Shown in pieces: positions 45,901 to 57,699 of a DNA stretch of 64,000 bases (position 1 is the stretch's first letter; each line of letters begins with the position of its first letter). Origin of the DNA: Dermanyssus gallinae (taxonomy: Eukaryota > Arthropoda > Arachnida > Mesostigmata > Dermanyssidae). The stretch is from positions 62,001 through 126,000 of the forward strand of contig QVRM01001384.1 of assembly GCA_003439945.1 (NCBI GenBank). Reading direction: 5' to 3'. The translations under genes were made by a program, and so were the position numbers. The notes below the pieces were generated by a model that had not been told where the DNA came from, made no database searches, and saw only the letters and a list, made by a program, of their open reading frames with translations.

Positions 45901-46440
45901 CCCTTCGTTTTTTTCACGTAAACTAAACATCATTGTTGTAAATTTAATCAACCGTTCCCAATTATGCTGGCTGGCCACCGAGCACACGTCTGTGGTAGTC
46001 TCCGATAGTTCAACCGCACGGGGAATGCTCGATATCCTATTTACTTTAGACTTGATAACGGCAGCCTTTGATACGTGTGCTAGAAAGTTATTTCCACGCG
46101 GGCTTGCTTGCGAGTGTGCGTTGATGACGGATGAACGATTTGAAGAATGTGCCAGTGCCTTATATCCGATTTACCATCACGGTATTTGGGAGTTTGTCCC
46201 CCTTGTCCCCACATGCTCTCCAGTCTCGAGGTTCGAGTTTTCGCCCTGGCGAAAGCAGCGGCGCTGACGGACTCGCGTTGAGTACAGCCTTATGGCGCCG
46301 AAGACGTAGTCAGCGACTCATGTGTGCCCGGCAGCCCCGGAAGAATGGATGCCATCACTATTTCTATAATCCCCCCAATTTGCACCATGATTGCGTCGAC
46401 GACCTGTAGGATGACCTTTGACTACGGCTGTACGGTCGCA
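45901..46440. other. Between RT and knuckle segments of Retro-X
   Basis: About 540 bases with only short overlapping frames. I see no endonuclease motif. Confidence 0.35.
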
Positions 46441-47240
46441 GCAAAATGACCGATGATTGTATCTCAGCAATTGGAGCATAGAGTTTGGCTGGTGCGGTAT
46501 CCGAGTTTTGCTGAGTCACACGATTGACAGATTTTTTTAAGAAGCTCCATACGATCTAAGCGATGGGGACACGATCCCCAGGTCGCCTTATGGCCGCTTT
46601 TACAAAGACAGCACCGCGCTGCGTGTTCGCAATCCTTTTGCAAGTGGTCAGTAGATCCGCACCGTCTACGGCATGGAGCCTTCAAAGATCAACTAGGCTT
46701 TAGATGATCTAAAATGTACCATCGATAGCACTGGAGAAGGTTTCCGGTAGAGAGTAGCGCCATGGGTTTTAAGACCCAAACGAACCTCCGTCGGAAAATT
46801 GTTGCCCGAAAATATCAGGACACTGTCCGTCGCCATGACGAATCCGCTTCGATGTTCTTGGACCGGACACGAATAGCGTCGGTGGCGCCGAGCGACCCCA
46901 AAACATTCACAATTGTTGCCTCAGTTAGCGTGGGGTGTACCGTGTATATTTTTTTAATTGCCAATCTTGAGCCACTAGCCCTGGCGCTTACGGGCACCCC
47001 GCCCAGTGTCTGCAAGCTGATCAAAGTGGCCCGGTCTTTAATGTCGTCTGTAATAATAATGAGTTCTTCTGCTCGAGAAAAGTGCGGTTTTTGCCTACCT
47101 TGCTTTTAATATTGTAACGTTGTTGTGTTACGCTAAGGCAGCTTGGGGATGTAGACTCATCCGGACGGGTACTGCAGCCCGAGGGACTCAGGAACGATGA
47201 ATGACGACACGCAGCATATGGTCTAATGCAAAGCACGGCC
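46440..47240 (-). mobile_element. Retro-X ORF1 (zinc-knuckle gag-like) remnant
   Basis: The minus strand has CCHC knuckles: CRRRCGSTDHLQKDC and CCLCKSGHKATWGSC (46685-46560). A further segment, HPTLTEATIVNVLGSLGATD, at about 46940-46880 resembles gag-like ORF1 regions of non-LTR retrotransposons, where knuckles bind RNA. Stop codons and frameshifts break it. It lies upstream, on the same strand, of the RT fragment. Confidence 0.65.
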
Positions 47241-48180
47241 GAGCAACGGATGGTTATTAAGCCATGCTGCTCGGTCTATTTATTGGTTCACGAGGCACCG
47301 CGGCGTGTTGACACCCCAAAAAACGTGTCAAGGCGTGTCAAAACCCGTCGAAATGTACAGCAGTTTGTGTTTGTTTCGTATAGGAACACAGGTTAAGTGA
47401 CTGTTTGACTTGGACTGCCGATCATAGGTCGACCCTCTCCCGATGTCGGCCGATTATCGTTTGGACGGCGGAGGACGTTGGAGTTTCGGCGCGAAAGGCT
47501 GTGGCTGTTCTCGACCGGCTGGTTGAGACATGTCTTGTTCGGTTGAGACATGTATCATTCGGTGAACGTTGTGTACGTTGTGATTCTGGCGCGGGCGCTG
47601 TAGCCGTTGGACGCGGTCGGTTAGATCTTATTTGAATTGCTATAATGCGTACACAGTAACTTCGTTACAATATGCTTCACGGTATCGTCACATACAGCAT
47701 TATAGTTTGACTCAAACAACTTATTTACAACCCTTCGGTCCAAATTTCTTTTATTTCCAAAAATGAAAGTTCTACCGTCCTCTGCCTCCTTGGCCCCGGT
47801 ACCACCTGCACCAAGCCCCGCATCATCTGTTTGCACTGGCGGTGTCGGCAGCCGGCGGTCGCACAGAGGGTACTGTTAAAGAAGCGGCGGGCTTGGGAGG
47901 TGAACGTCTCGACTCTATGTGTACCGCCGATGCACTAACCTGATGCTTAGTGCAGCCAAACGCCGAGCACAAAATGAAACCTCTAGCTCCAACAGTAGTT
48001 GCTGGTGGTGGTAGCGATCACGGTATACGGTGACTGTTGGAGAGTTCTCTAAGCACATCACGCCAATTAAAGCACCGAATTTGCATTAAAAAACATAATT
48101 TTCGGGACCTCGATTAGCAAGTGACTGCTCTCGGAAACCGCTAGCAGACAACTCGACACGCAATTTTATCTCGGCTCTCA
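47241..48180. other. Unrecognised stretch between retrotransposon remnants
   Basis: No supportable gene; frames of 71-76 codons are weak. The minus-strand frame at 47621-47836 has no known motif. Confidence 0.35.
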
Positions 48181-49440
48181 CTCTGTGTATTCTCGTCATT
48201 TTTCTTGAACTGCGTGTTCGGCAATCCATCCCGTCTCGGCGGCGCTGTGGTGCAAACAGGACGATACGGTTGTACAGAAAACTATCGGGTCCAGAACCAA
48301 GTATTTACCTTTATTCGACGGCGGGATGGTGACACCGTCTGGCTTTTTATCGTCGCAGAGTTCCAGTCTGGGTTCAAGCATGCTAGGTGCCCACCAGAGA
48401 GCTTTTTGAATCACTGTGTTTATTTGTGGCGTGCCTAGGAGCCCGGCCTTGGCTCTTGATGCAACTCAATGGGTGGAGACCACCCTCCTCCACTGACTTT
48501 CCGCATGCTTTGCAAATATGTGGTTCGCATATCGGCCCGCCTAATTTGAGAGCCGACACCATGCGGAATGAGATGTTGTCCAGCATGGTGTTGAGCTACG
48601 GTGACGGGAGAGCCCTGAGATATCCGCCGTTTAAGGCATCTCGCGCGGCCAAGAAACCGCTTTCTCTGTAAGAGACTCAAGGTTTTCGATGATTTCACGG
48701 ACTATGACTTTGCATATGTAGTTGTCGAGCACACCTGTGTTGTATGCTTTTTTAAGGCCCAGGATCCAACCTCAGTTTGACAAGTGGAGGCCTGAGAAGC
48801 TCTAACTCGGCCAAGTTAACTCGCCTACAGCCCGATAAAACGACAGCAATGATTTTGTTTGCTTCGTCTCGTTCCTTCTTATTCCCCCCAGTCGTTATAA
48901 CCTGGCATTTAGAACGATTGAGGACTGTCCCTTCTTCAGCGACCACCACTTCTGCCGGTCCTCCTAATGTACCATCGTCCATCTACCAGATGTTTAGCGG
49001 GCTTCCTATTCGTGCCACTAAACTGGAGATCTTCAGACTGACTAAGGCAGGGTCCAGTGGGTCCCCCTGCTGCACTTCATTGTCGATTTGAGTGGTTCTT
49101 TGTCACTCCAGAATAGAAGTGAAGAACTCCTTAACCTTCACCATACCAGCGGCAAGCGCTCCGGTACGTCTAGTTCCACTTGTTCTAATACTGCGTTGTC
49201 TCGTATCGTTTTTAAGGCACTGCTGAACTCTGGCTTAACTAGAACCCGCACAGGACCGTCTGTTTCGATATATGCTCGTACTGCGTGAACGCCTGTATCC
49301 GCGCCTCCCTTTATAGACACCCCTATTTACTTCGGTTCTAAAGCATTCATTATGCCTCTTACTTACGGCGATAGCCACTTTTGATACAAGCCTTCGGATC
49401 GTGATGCCGCATTATATGGGTCTGTTTGAACCGTCCCTTT
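48180..49440 (-). mobile_element. Retro-X non-LTR retrotransposon, second minus-strand copy
   Basis: Minus-strand blocks in order: KGGADTGVHAVRAYIE and VRVLVKPEFSSALKTIRDNA (49320-49140, palm with a catalytic-type acidic residue); DDGTLGGPAEVVVAEEGTVL and NRSKCQVITTGG (48982-48850); LKLGGPICEPHICKACG and EGGLHPLSC (knuckle-like, 48545-48450); APSMLEPRLELCDDKKPDGV and TGWIAEHA (48414-48200). It shares the GLxxLSC, RHA and DDKKPDG blocks with the other copies. Frameshifts and stops make it inactive. Confidence 0.7.
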
Positions 49441-49459
49441 TTAAAGCCGTAAAAATTAA

Positions 49460-49531
49460 CCCAAATAATTTTTTTAATTATTATTATTATTATTATTATT
49501 ATTATTTATTCAATTGTTCGGTGTTTCCCTG

Positions 49532-49562
<31 letters not shown>
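49460..49562 (-). repeat. (TTA)n tail with AATAAA, retroelement 3' end
   Basis: TTATTATT arrays flank TTTATTCAATTGTTCGGTGT (49505-49524). Read on the minus strand this is GGGAAACACCGAACAATTG, then AATAAA, then (TAA)n, the same ending as at 7707-7733. Confidence 0.6.
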
Positions 49563-51890
49563 AAACGCCTCCCTATAAGCGACGGTGGCCGTAGGATCAG
49601 AAGGGCTACGGACCTGGCCCAGACGTGCAACGCCGCTTCACTAATTGAGTTTGACTTCTTTGCAGAGCCATCTGTTGTGTGTTTGTATGTGTCTGTTACC
49701 ACGGAAAGTGCATCTTCATGGGGCCGGAAGACATTTTTTCCGGATATTGTCCCTATAAAAAAAACTTTCTAAGCAATTTTGTTTCAAATTTATGGGTCGC
49801 GCCTTGTTTTTGGTTCCGTTATGGGCTTTTTAGAACAAGGAATCCTTTTTATCGGGTCGAACTCAAGTGCGCCCGCCAGAAGCTAGGAACCATGGGCTGG
49901 CTAGAGAGCAATGACGGCAAAAAAGACGTTCAAACCTCACAATTGTACTGATTGATTACGAATGATGATAATCAATATAAATGATGATTTTACATATATA
50001 TATACTCTGATGACTGATTATATATATATATATAGCGTGGATGGCGTCGGCAATTTTCTGACGGCGTAGGTAGGTGCTGTCGTCCGCTGTGTGTCTCCCC
50101 TCCTCGCCGTGAGTCCGTCTACTTACGATGTGACACTGCAGTCACGCTCAAATGCCTGTCCTGAAAAGCGTACGCTTCGCTGTTACAACGGCACGTCTCA
50201 TTGCTCGCCGGCCGCCGCAGTCGGATACACCGTTTCAAGCGACATAGCTCTGTCTTCGTATCTCTTTCTCTCTCTCACTGGCCGCTCTCGCCAATTACCC
50301 CTTCCACCCCAACCCCCCCTGTGATTTCTATTCACTCTCTTGTGCCTTGCTCATTGTAGCTCATTCCCGCTCTCCTTCAGCCTCCCGCTATATGCATAGC
50401 CTTTCGTTTGCTTGCTCTCCCTGAATCTCGCTCGCCTTCTCTCTGGAGAGAACCAGGGAGCTCTCTCCCTCAATTTCCCGTGTTGCCTATTTAATCTAGA
50501 TGCTTTTGGTCGAGCGTCGACGTTGTCATCTGTCTCCGTTGTGTCCCTTTGTTTGGTTGAATGAAACTCATTCAACGGCAACTTCATTCTCAGATCTCCT
50601 CACCCCCCCCCCCCCCCCCGTCCCCGTCCCTCTACTAGAACGGCCACCACAATACCACCACCATCACCAGGCAGAACAGAAGCGAACGAAGTCAGAAAGT
50701 ACCGGATGTAAAGCAACGGCCGGGCAGACCAGGAGCAAGCATTAACACGCACCTCACTAGCTCTTCTGAGGTAGTTCCTACGGTGGCACAAACACAGACA
50801 CACCTCGACCAACCCCAACCAGTCAGAACAAGGTACCGGTGGTGAACCAGCACCAACAGCGACCAACATGATGAGCTTACTGACCGATGCGACAACCGGC
50901 AGTTGTGGGGCCTTCCCTCACGTGTAGCGCTGCTCTACGATATGTATGGATGGCTACGTATCGCACCGACCCATACACAGAGATAGAGACTCTATCTGTT
51001 CAGCTTCACAAGAGAGATTTGTGAATTCGGCTTATTCCCGCCGCTGTCCTCCCCGGCGAGGCGGCCATGGCCATGATCAGACGCCGTACTCTTCACAACC
51101 GTCAAGTCTTCATGACCGAGACGGTCAAGCAGTCGGTTTCGATAGACACCACCATTGTCACCATACCCCGCCGCCGCCACCACCACCACCTTTCGCCGCC
51201 ATCACCACCATTATAGTATATTTGGGTTAAATCTCATATCCCTGTAACCCTACAATTGAATAATAAATAATTATCGTGGTTCATATGAACTATCATAATC
51301 ATCATCATGATCATCATCACCCAGGTCATGTTAACTATCATCATCATCACCAGCAGCAAACACGAATGCTTGCTGTTGCTTTAGCCGTTGTTAACTTTGT
51401 AGCAAGCTAAGAATGGATTGACCCTGGAGAAGACCTTGTAAATTAGTCAGCTTTATTTTGAATATAATAATGGGCATTAATTATTGCTACTTTAATACGA
51501 TTGCGAACGCTTTTACTACAACAACAACTACTACTACTACCTTATTGCCGCATTTAGTACTGTTCCTTGTTCAATTACCACTACTAGCAAACAAAAAAAA
51601 TAACAAAAATAAGTATGCCTGCTACTACTGCTCTGATATAGTTCTTTACACCCGCCCCCTGTTGTGCCAAAATCATCATTTGGTCATTTTCCTCATTAAT
51701 CATTTGCTCGTAAAACGAGTCGTCAGCCCGTCACGAACCAATAGCATAGTATAGCGACGATGCCAACCTTGCGTGTGTACCGCTTTCTTGGACTTGAAAC
51801 AAACAACAACGACAGCAGCAGCAGTAACAATAACAACAACAATACAATTTGCTTTTATTGATGAACACAAGAGGATCACACACACAACTT
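49563..51890. other. Intergenic stretch with homopolymer and low-complexity DNA
   Basis: No gene is supported. A poly-C run of about 17 lies at 50603-50620. C/T-rich DNA occurs at 50270-50480, CCG/CAC arrays at 51165-51195, ATC at 51298-51345 and ACT at 51520-51545. Frames here are overlapping and of unusual composition. Confidence 0.45.
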
Positions 51891-51899
51891 CTCATCTTG

Positions 51900-52215
51900 T
51901 CTGCAGCTTCATGTAACCAATCTCATTTCTCAATATCAAATCTCGGTGCCACATATTAGAACAAGCTCCCCCCAGATGTGCGCGCAACCTCTTCTTTGAC
52001 AATATTCAAACAAAGTGCGAAGCAATACTATTTAGGTACCTTACTCTAATATAAGCCGAACACGATAATAATATAATCATAATGACAATAAGTAAAATTA
52101 TAAGAAAATATGCAATATAAACATTCCATACTAGCTTTTGATGGCTTTGAGGAGCTGTGAACCCATGTACAAATGTAAGCCACTCATGAGAATAATAAAA
52201 CCTATCTATCTATTA
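51900..52215 (+). mobile_element. CR1-like LINE 3' end with (CTAT)n tail
   Basis: The plus strand encodes, with one stop, SISNLGATY then NKLPPDVRATSSLTIFKQSA (51935-52030), the usual last block of many CR1/Jockey ORF2s (WN-LPxDVR...FK). The 3' UTR ends AATAAAACCTATCTATCTAT at about 52195-52214. It is 5' truncated. Confidence 0.65.
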
Positions 52216-52572
52216 CTACTGTCAAAAAATTTGTTTCAATTTAGATTAATTCACACAATTGAGTCTGACGAATAACCTAGTTTATTCACAAGGAGGTCCC
52301 AAGGAGGGGCGGTAGAGACAATCCGGTTGGGCTCAGTGAGTAGGGACATACAGAAGACCGAGTCGCTCCACATACCGGGGTAAGCTTAGACTCTACGGGC
52401 AACCCTCCCCTCTACGGTGCATTACTCGATTCCCTCTCATCTCTGTAAATAACAGAGGTAAGGAGGAACGGTGTGCTCGAAGTGTTGCTTTTCTGTTGTG
52501 CTTCTAATAATATCACAACAACTGCCACACATGGTACATTGGTACTAAGTTCAGTCACTTAATCAAAAATAT
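52216..52572. other. Spacer between opposite-strand LINE fragments
   Basis: Nothing recognised. Confidence 0.4.
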
Positions 52573-52573
52573 A

Positions 52574-54480
52574 TCACTTCATTAGCGACTTTTCAGTTAG
52601 ACTCGTTTGGTTAAGGCTCTTGACGTGGGAAGCGATGCTCTCGACAACTTTTTTGCGAACATGATCTGTATAAGCTTCAAACGATAACTTGGAGTACAAA
52701 ACAACGCCTAAGAGTGTTGTGCGATTGATCATGGCAAGAGTGCGGTTTCCGCATTGAAATGCCTCACGATTAATACTTGGAACACCTCTACGCGATAAGA
52801 GCTGGATAATACAGGGTTTCGACCAATTCATAGACAATCCATTGGCTCTTAACCACTCTGTCAGTCGTTAAAGGTCTTCCATAATCATTTCCTCTACCTT
52901 TTGTGTGGAATTGCTGAGTAAAAGTGCTGTGGTGTCATCAGCAAGTAGGTTCAGTCGGCCGTGTTTTGGTACTTCAAATATATCGTTGATAAGTATATGG
53001 AATAGCAATGGACCGCCGATACTCCCTTGAGCCACTCCAGCTGATATGTTCTCGACATCTGAAAATCTTTGCCCGATCGGTTCCAATTGTTGTCTTTCTG
53101 CCATAAAATAACCAACAATGATTGGACACGCTCATCAGCAGTATAGACTGCGTGTTTGGTAAATAGGATATTAATAACGGCGGTATCAAATGCATATCAA
53201 AATGGTCCCTGAGTTGTTTGAATGTGCATTTCTCAAATATATTTGAGATTGGGGCCGGCATGCCAACTGGGCAGTAGTTTTATTTTGCGAGTTTGTCACC
53301 AGATTTAAAAACGGGATGACGCGATATAATTTAGTGTACTTACCGGCCGCAATTGACAAACTGATTAGATATTTTACCAGGTCAGCAGGAACATCGGCTG
53401 CTCTTCGCGATACCTGGGATGGCATTTGTTCAAGTGCAATTAAGCATATCATTGTTTTGCGTGGAAGATGCGGGACACTTAGAGCATGGACCGGCTAAAA
53501 TTAGATATTTGTCGCTCCATGAGGAAAGTTCTCCGGTATAATAGATCTACCAGAGCATCTACTATGTCGGCAGTCACACATGACGAGTAATAACGGTTAA
53601 ACACGTTTGTGATTGTGGACACCATAATATCTTCTTCTTTAAGCTTCACACACTTTTCCGGTATGCCGACCAAACAGGTATCAAGGCCTCAAGGTATTCC
53701 AGGGGTTTCTTTTATACTGTATGTTCTCCCGTACGAGTTTCCCAATTAATTCGAGTGTACGATTTCGAAAAACAGCGGTTGCCTTGTTCCTTAACTCCCT
53801 AAATAGACTTCGCCTTACAGCATCCTCTGAATTTGCTTTAAATTCTTTAAATGCCGCATTTTTTTCATTTATCAATGCCAGCAATTTCTCAGTGGACCCA
53901 GGCTTTTCTAGGTACCCCCAGAATATTTTAAATTCTTAGTTCCTGCTTGTTCTCTGTTGTTTTTAACGGACGTCATTACTCGTGCGTTGAAGCGCTCAAA
54001 TGCTTCATCGATGTCATCTAGAGCGTACACGTCAAGCCGGTTATAGTTATATGTAGATTTACGTGTGAAGTTGGAGGCAGACCGAGTTGTCTATATTAAG
54101 ATGAACGTGGTCTGGTGGTCGTATAATGGTGTGATTGAGCCGTTTTAAATGACAACTTTGAAATGTTCCTTGTAGCCAATGTGGTTGATACTATTCAAAC
54201 GCGCTGTAGGGAGCAGCCACTCATCTTTTTTACTGCAACAGCTCGCATCGGCACACCGACAAACTCCTTAAAGTTAAATAAACACAGGATTTCTTGGAGA
54301 TCACGAGCGTTTTGGTTATTGCAAAGAACTTCGATTTTACTACCTCCAAAGAGAAGCATACTTTGGCTGCTACTCTTCGCATATTTTTAAACCACTCATG
54401 AAATCGGCGGCTTTGCCAGACGGCTGGCGACAATGTGCACCAATCAGAAGAGATTTGCTTCCCGCCACCATTAATAGCAA
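52574..54480 (-). mobile_element. CR1/Jockey-type LINE ORF2, decayed
   Basis: Minus-strand blocks: FKEFKANSEDAVRRSLFREL (53840-53770), RRAADVPADLVKYLISLSIA (about 53420-53340), YRVIPFLN, SAGVAQGSIGGPLLFHILIN (about 53045-52985), LLADDTTALLL with the catalytic motif drifted to LADD (52934-52945), and LLGVVLYSKLSFEAYTDHV (52715-52660). Order and motifs fit a CR1/Jockey-type RT. There are many frameshifts and no complete ORF. The upstream part (53950-54480) may hold endonuclease remains, but no motif was secure. Confidence 0.75.
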
Positions 54481-54622
54481 GAAACGGCAGAATTAGACAA
54501 AATAGCACTCCAGTACACACGTTTGGACAATCGACGATTAACTAATACGTGTAAATCCTATAGTAACCAAAAATTGTATTTGACAAGTTCGTGGTGTCAA
54601 TACATGTATATATACGTGACCT

Positions 54623-54625
<3 letters not shown>

Positions 54626-54654
<29 letters not shown>
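54626..54654. repeat. (TA)n microsatellite
   Basis: 29 bases of TA. Confidence 0.95.
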
Positions 54655-54657
<3 letters not shown>

Positions 54658-54659
54658 AG

Positions 54660-55236
54660 GTCTTCCATAACCGTATGCATTCATTTTATGGTTTTGTAGA
54701 ACTCTGCAAGAAAATATTTTTTCTCAATGGAATGAAAGGCGAAAACGTCTTGTTTATGAGTGAGCATGAAACTTATAAAAACAGTCATTTTGCCCTTGTT
54801 TCTCCCACATAGTTGTGTAATACTAATATGTAATACTAACATAAGCACACTATTTTACGATCAAGAGCAGGCTGCAGTATTTTGTCGGTCTCAAGTGCGA
54901 GCGTACCGGGAAGCTTAACGTCATCATTGTACAACTTGTGAATGAATTACGACTCTTTCGGCAGATCGTTTTTCATCTTGGCTATAACAATGGCGAAACC
55001 CGGGAGATCGTCGAAAGCCAGTAAGGAACTCCAGACAGCAAGGCAAAATTATTCTGCCAGACACAAATTTACCATTTAATTCACTTAAAAAACTAGGGGC
55101 GTATGGGTAGGGCGTATTTAAGAAGGCGATGCCAGCAAGGAGAAATACGTTATAAAAGTCGTTGTAATGTAGTCGCAAGGGTTTCCTTTTATTATGAGGT
55201 ACGGCCCTCCCCCTGTTACTCGATTTTGGTGGGTCC
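54660..55236. other. Intergenic, nothing recognised
   Basis: A 104-codon minus frame at 54924-55238 has no recognised motif. Confidence 0.4.
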
Positions 55237-55252
55237 ACGTGCTGAGGGTCTA

Positions 55253-55740
55253 GACCATTCTGCGTTTCTCACGGGCTTGGCATCGCCGTGTGACATGCCT
55301 TCGATGCACCAAGAGCCGGATATGTTTAGATATCTAAATACTTTTCGGGCTGAACCAGCCAAAATTTTGCTTTTTGCAATGCTTCATAAACGGACCCTCA
55401 TAAATACAAATGTGCAACGGTGGGGCTAGAACCCGCGCACCTGGTGTCTTCTCCGGTCGTGAGGCGCAGGCGGAATGCACCACGCCACCGGACTCGACGT
55501 GTTCAGATATCTGGAGTTTTCCGAACAGTCCTTATGATAGCATGGCCACTGACTTTGAGCGGTATCATTTATCATCTATACTCAATGGGCATTGCTGAAA
55601 GAAAATTCGATCAACAACAGCAGCAGGGATCGAACCGGCGACACCCATGGAAGATGACAATTATGAATGACAACCATGACTAGCGCACCAGCCCCATAGA
55701 CCACGTCGCCATACTTGCTGACGTCAAGAAGAGGTCGTCG
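55253..55740 (-). mobile_element. SINE-B with nested SINE-A, outer duplications intact
   Basis: The 15-base direct repeat CGTGCTGAGGGTCTA lies at 55238-55252 and 55741-55755 and bounds the outer SINE-B. On the minus strand SINE-B reads TGGTCTATGGGG head, GGTTCGATCCC B box (about 55635-55625), GATGATAAATGATACCGC body and CTCCAGATATCTGAAC. It is then interrupted by SINE-A (55332-55500), then resumes with CCGGCTCTTGGTGCATCGAAGG. The head and tail match the 9.4-kb copy. Confidence 0.8.
55332..55500 (-). mobile_element. SINE-A nested in SINE-B
   Basis: Head GGTGGCGTGGTGCATTCCG; the B box is slightly changed (GGTTCTAGCCC, about 55434-55424). AGATATCTRAACA (one mismatch) flanks it. The same SINE-A at the same SINE-B position is seen at 17880-18105. 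Confidence 0.75.
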
Positions 55741-55755
55741 CGTGCTGAGGGTCTA

Positions 55756-56340
55756 AAAGCTCACTTGCGAATATAGCAGTTGTGCCTACTTCTTTCTACA
55801 CGATAGTAGGCGGATCAACAGTTTTTCCAAAACAATGCGGCTAATCGATTCAGAGTTTACACGGTTACCCGGCGACAATTACCTAGGCATGCATTTTGTG
55901 CCTCGGGATAACTACAGGCAGGGTAGTTGATACAGTGCAATAAATTTAGAACCTGTGTATCAGAAACATCTCGGTAGCGGCTCCGGCATGTTCACACCGT
56001 AGCCAGAACACAATCGGAGATCAAATGTTTTGACCACCCGTGTTAACATTGAGCAATTGAGATTGCTCATCGTTAAGTAAATTGCTGAAAAAAATGTATT
56101 CACACGACTAGCATATCTGAATTTTGCCTAAATATGCATAATATAATAATATATATAAAATATATATTATTATAAAATATTAAAATATATAAAATATAAT
56201 AATACACTTTTACTGAAAAAAAGGTTGCACAAGACAAGCTCACGCAAACGTAGATTTTGCACAACTATGTAGAAGAAAAAAAAACAGATTTGCTACTTTT
56301 ATAAATTTCATCCTCTTTCTTAAGCAAAAGGTTTTGTTGT
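55756..56340. other. AT-rich flank, nothing recognised
   Basis: No open frame over 60 codons. An AT palindromic run (ATAATATATATAAAATATATATTAT) region lies near 56145-56175. Confidence 0.45.
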
Positions 56341-56346
56341 GGTTAT

Positions 56347-56407
56347 GTATATATATATATATATATATACGTATATATATATATATATATATACGTATAT
56401 ATATATA
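56347..56407. repeat. (TA)n tract with CG interruptions
   Basis: About 61 bases of TA with two TACGTA units. Confidence 0.95.
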
Positions 56408-56419
56408 ACATCACACAAC

Positions 56420-57560
56420 AACCACGGAGCAAACCATGTAGTAGTAGTAGTTGTTGTTGTTTCGCATGCCGATAGATGGCGCGCAAAATGTTGTCGCGCT
56501 GTAACGTGACTACAACTACAGACCTAATTACTTTCCCACGTTTTTTTTTTGTTTTGCTTGTTGTGTGGGAGGTTTATTTAAGTTTAGTCTATTCATGTCT
56601 ATCCGTGCGCTACTACTAAATACAGCTCTGCCGCCTGCTTCCCCCGTGCACCATCAACCAATAAGGCCAGCAGCTGCGTACGGGCTATAGAAGTACAATA
56701 GAGTGTCCGAGGAACAGCAGACGATCCCATTCGATAATTGCGGCGACTGTTGTCGCGTTTCACGTCTTAGTAACATCGTCGTCGTCGTCGTCGGCGTTGC
56801 CATTACCGCCGCCCCCGCCGACAGCAGAAGAAGCAGCAGCAGCAGCAACAATAACCACAACACAGGTGGCGGGCGCGCAAGTGCGAATCGAACAATTCGC
56901 TGTTGAACAGGTAGCCTCGAAACAGGTGGTCTCGAGCCGCCTCGAGCAACATTTCCTTGGGTTGGGCTGGCCATAATTACTGTTGCGCTGTTGAGTGTTG
57001 CAGTTGCTGTGGAGCGGATTGAAGTGGCGGGGGTTTCGATGGCTGGTTGACTGCTGACTGACAAAACTACCGCCATTTATGATTTTTGATCCCTTTCAAG
57101 TTCATCATCGTGATGAGCCGTCTCGACGAGCTGGTTAGTTCGTGTCGCTGCGGCGCTGGTGTTGTCTCTCTCACTCACTCTCTCTCTTGTTCTGATAAGA
57201 AGCTCAGACTAAGGGAACAAGGAAAGTTAGTAGAAGAAGAAGAAGAAGAAGAAGAAGAAGAACGCCAATGACAACAAAAACAACAATAGCAACAACAGAA
57301 AAAGGAGGAAAAACGGAATCTGCGGGGGTGTCAACGGATGCTAGGCGACGGCAAATTGGCATGGTAAACAAATGATGTTGCTTGCAGTGGCTGTGCGGCA
57401 AACGGTGTGCGCGCATCGTGAGTAACTTTACCACAAGCTGCAAGTAGAAGTAACAACGACAACAACAACAACAACAACAACAAAAACGGTAAAAACGTTA
57501 ACAACAACAACAGCAGCAGCAGCAGGTAAACGACGACATGACTTCTGTAACAGTAGTTAT
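56420..57560. repeat. CpG-rich, trinucleotide-array block
   Basis: GTA/GTT (56442-56462), GTC (56772-56792), CAG (56826-56850), GAA (57232-57262), CAA (57455-57482) and CAG (57505-57524) arrays. The 140-codon minus frame at 56654-57076 and others here have skewed composition and no recognised domain. This may be promoter-proximal DNA of an unseen gene. Confidence 0.6.
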
Positions 57561-57601
57561 CTTGCGCTGCGTATGCTGCGTAACTAACACGGTGTAGTAA
57601 C

Positions 57602-57662
57602 TGCGCATGCCGTTGCCGTGGTTACAGCGCATGCCGTTGCCATGGTTACAACAGTGCGCATG
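57602..57662. promoter_or_regulatory. Tandem NRF1-like and X-box-like motif pairs
   Basis: TGCGCATGC (57602-57610), GTTGCCGTGGTTAC (57612-57625), GCGCATGC (57627-57634), GTTGCCATGGTTAC (57636-57649) and TGCGCATG (57655-57662). GCGCATGC is the palindromic NRF1 core. GTTGCCRTGGTTAC is a strong RFX X-box. The pair is repeated with a 24-base period. This is typical of a CpG-rich promoter; the controlled gene is not identified. Confidence 0.5.
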
Positions 57663-57699
57663 TAGCGCTCTCTTGCACAGGTGGGTTGTTGCGTCGTCT

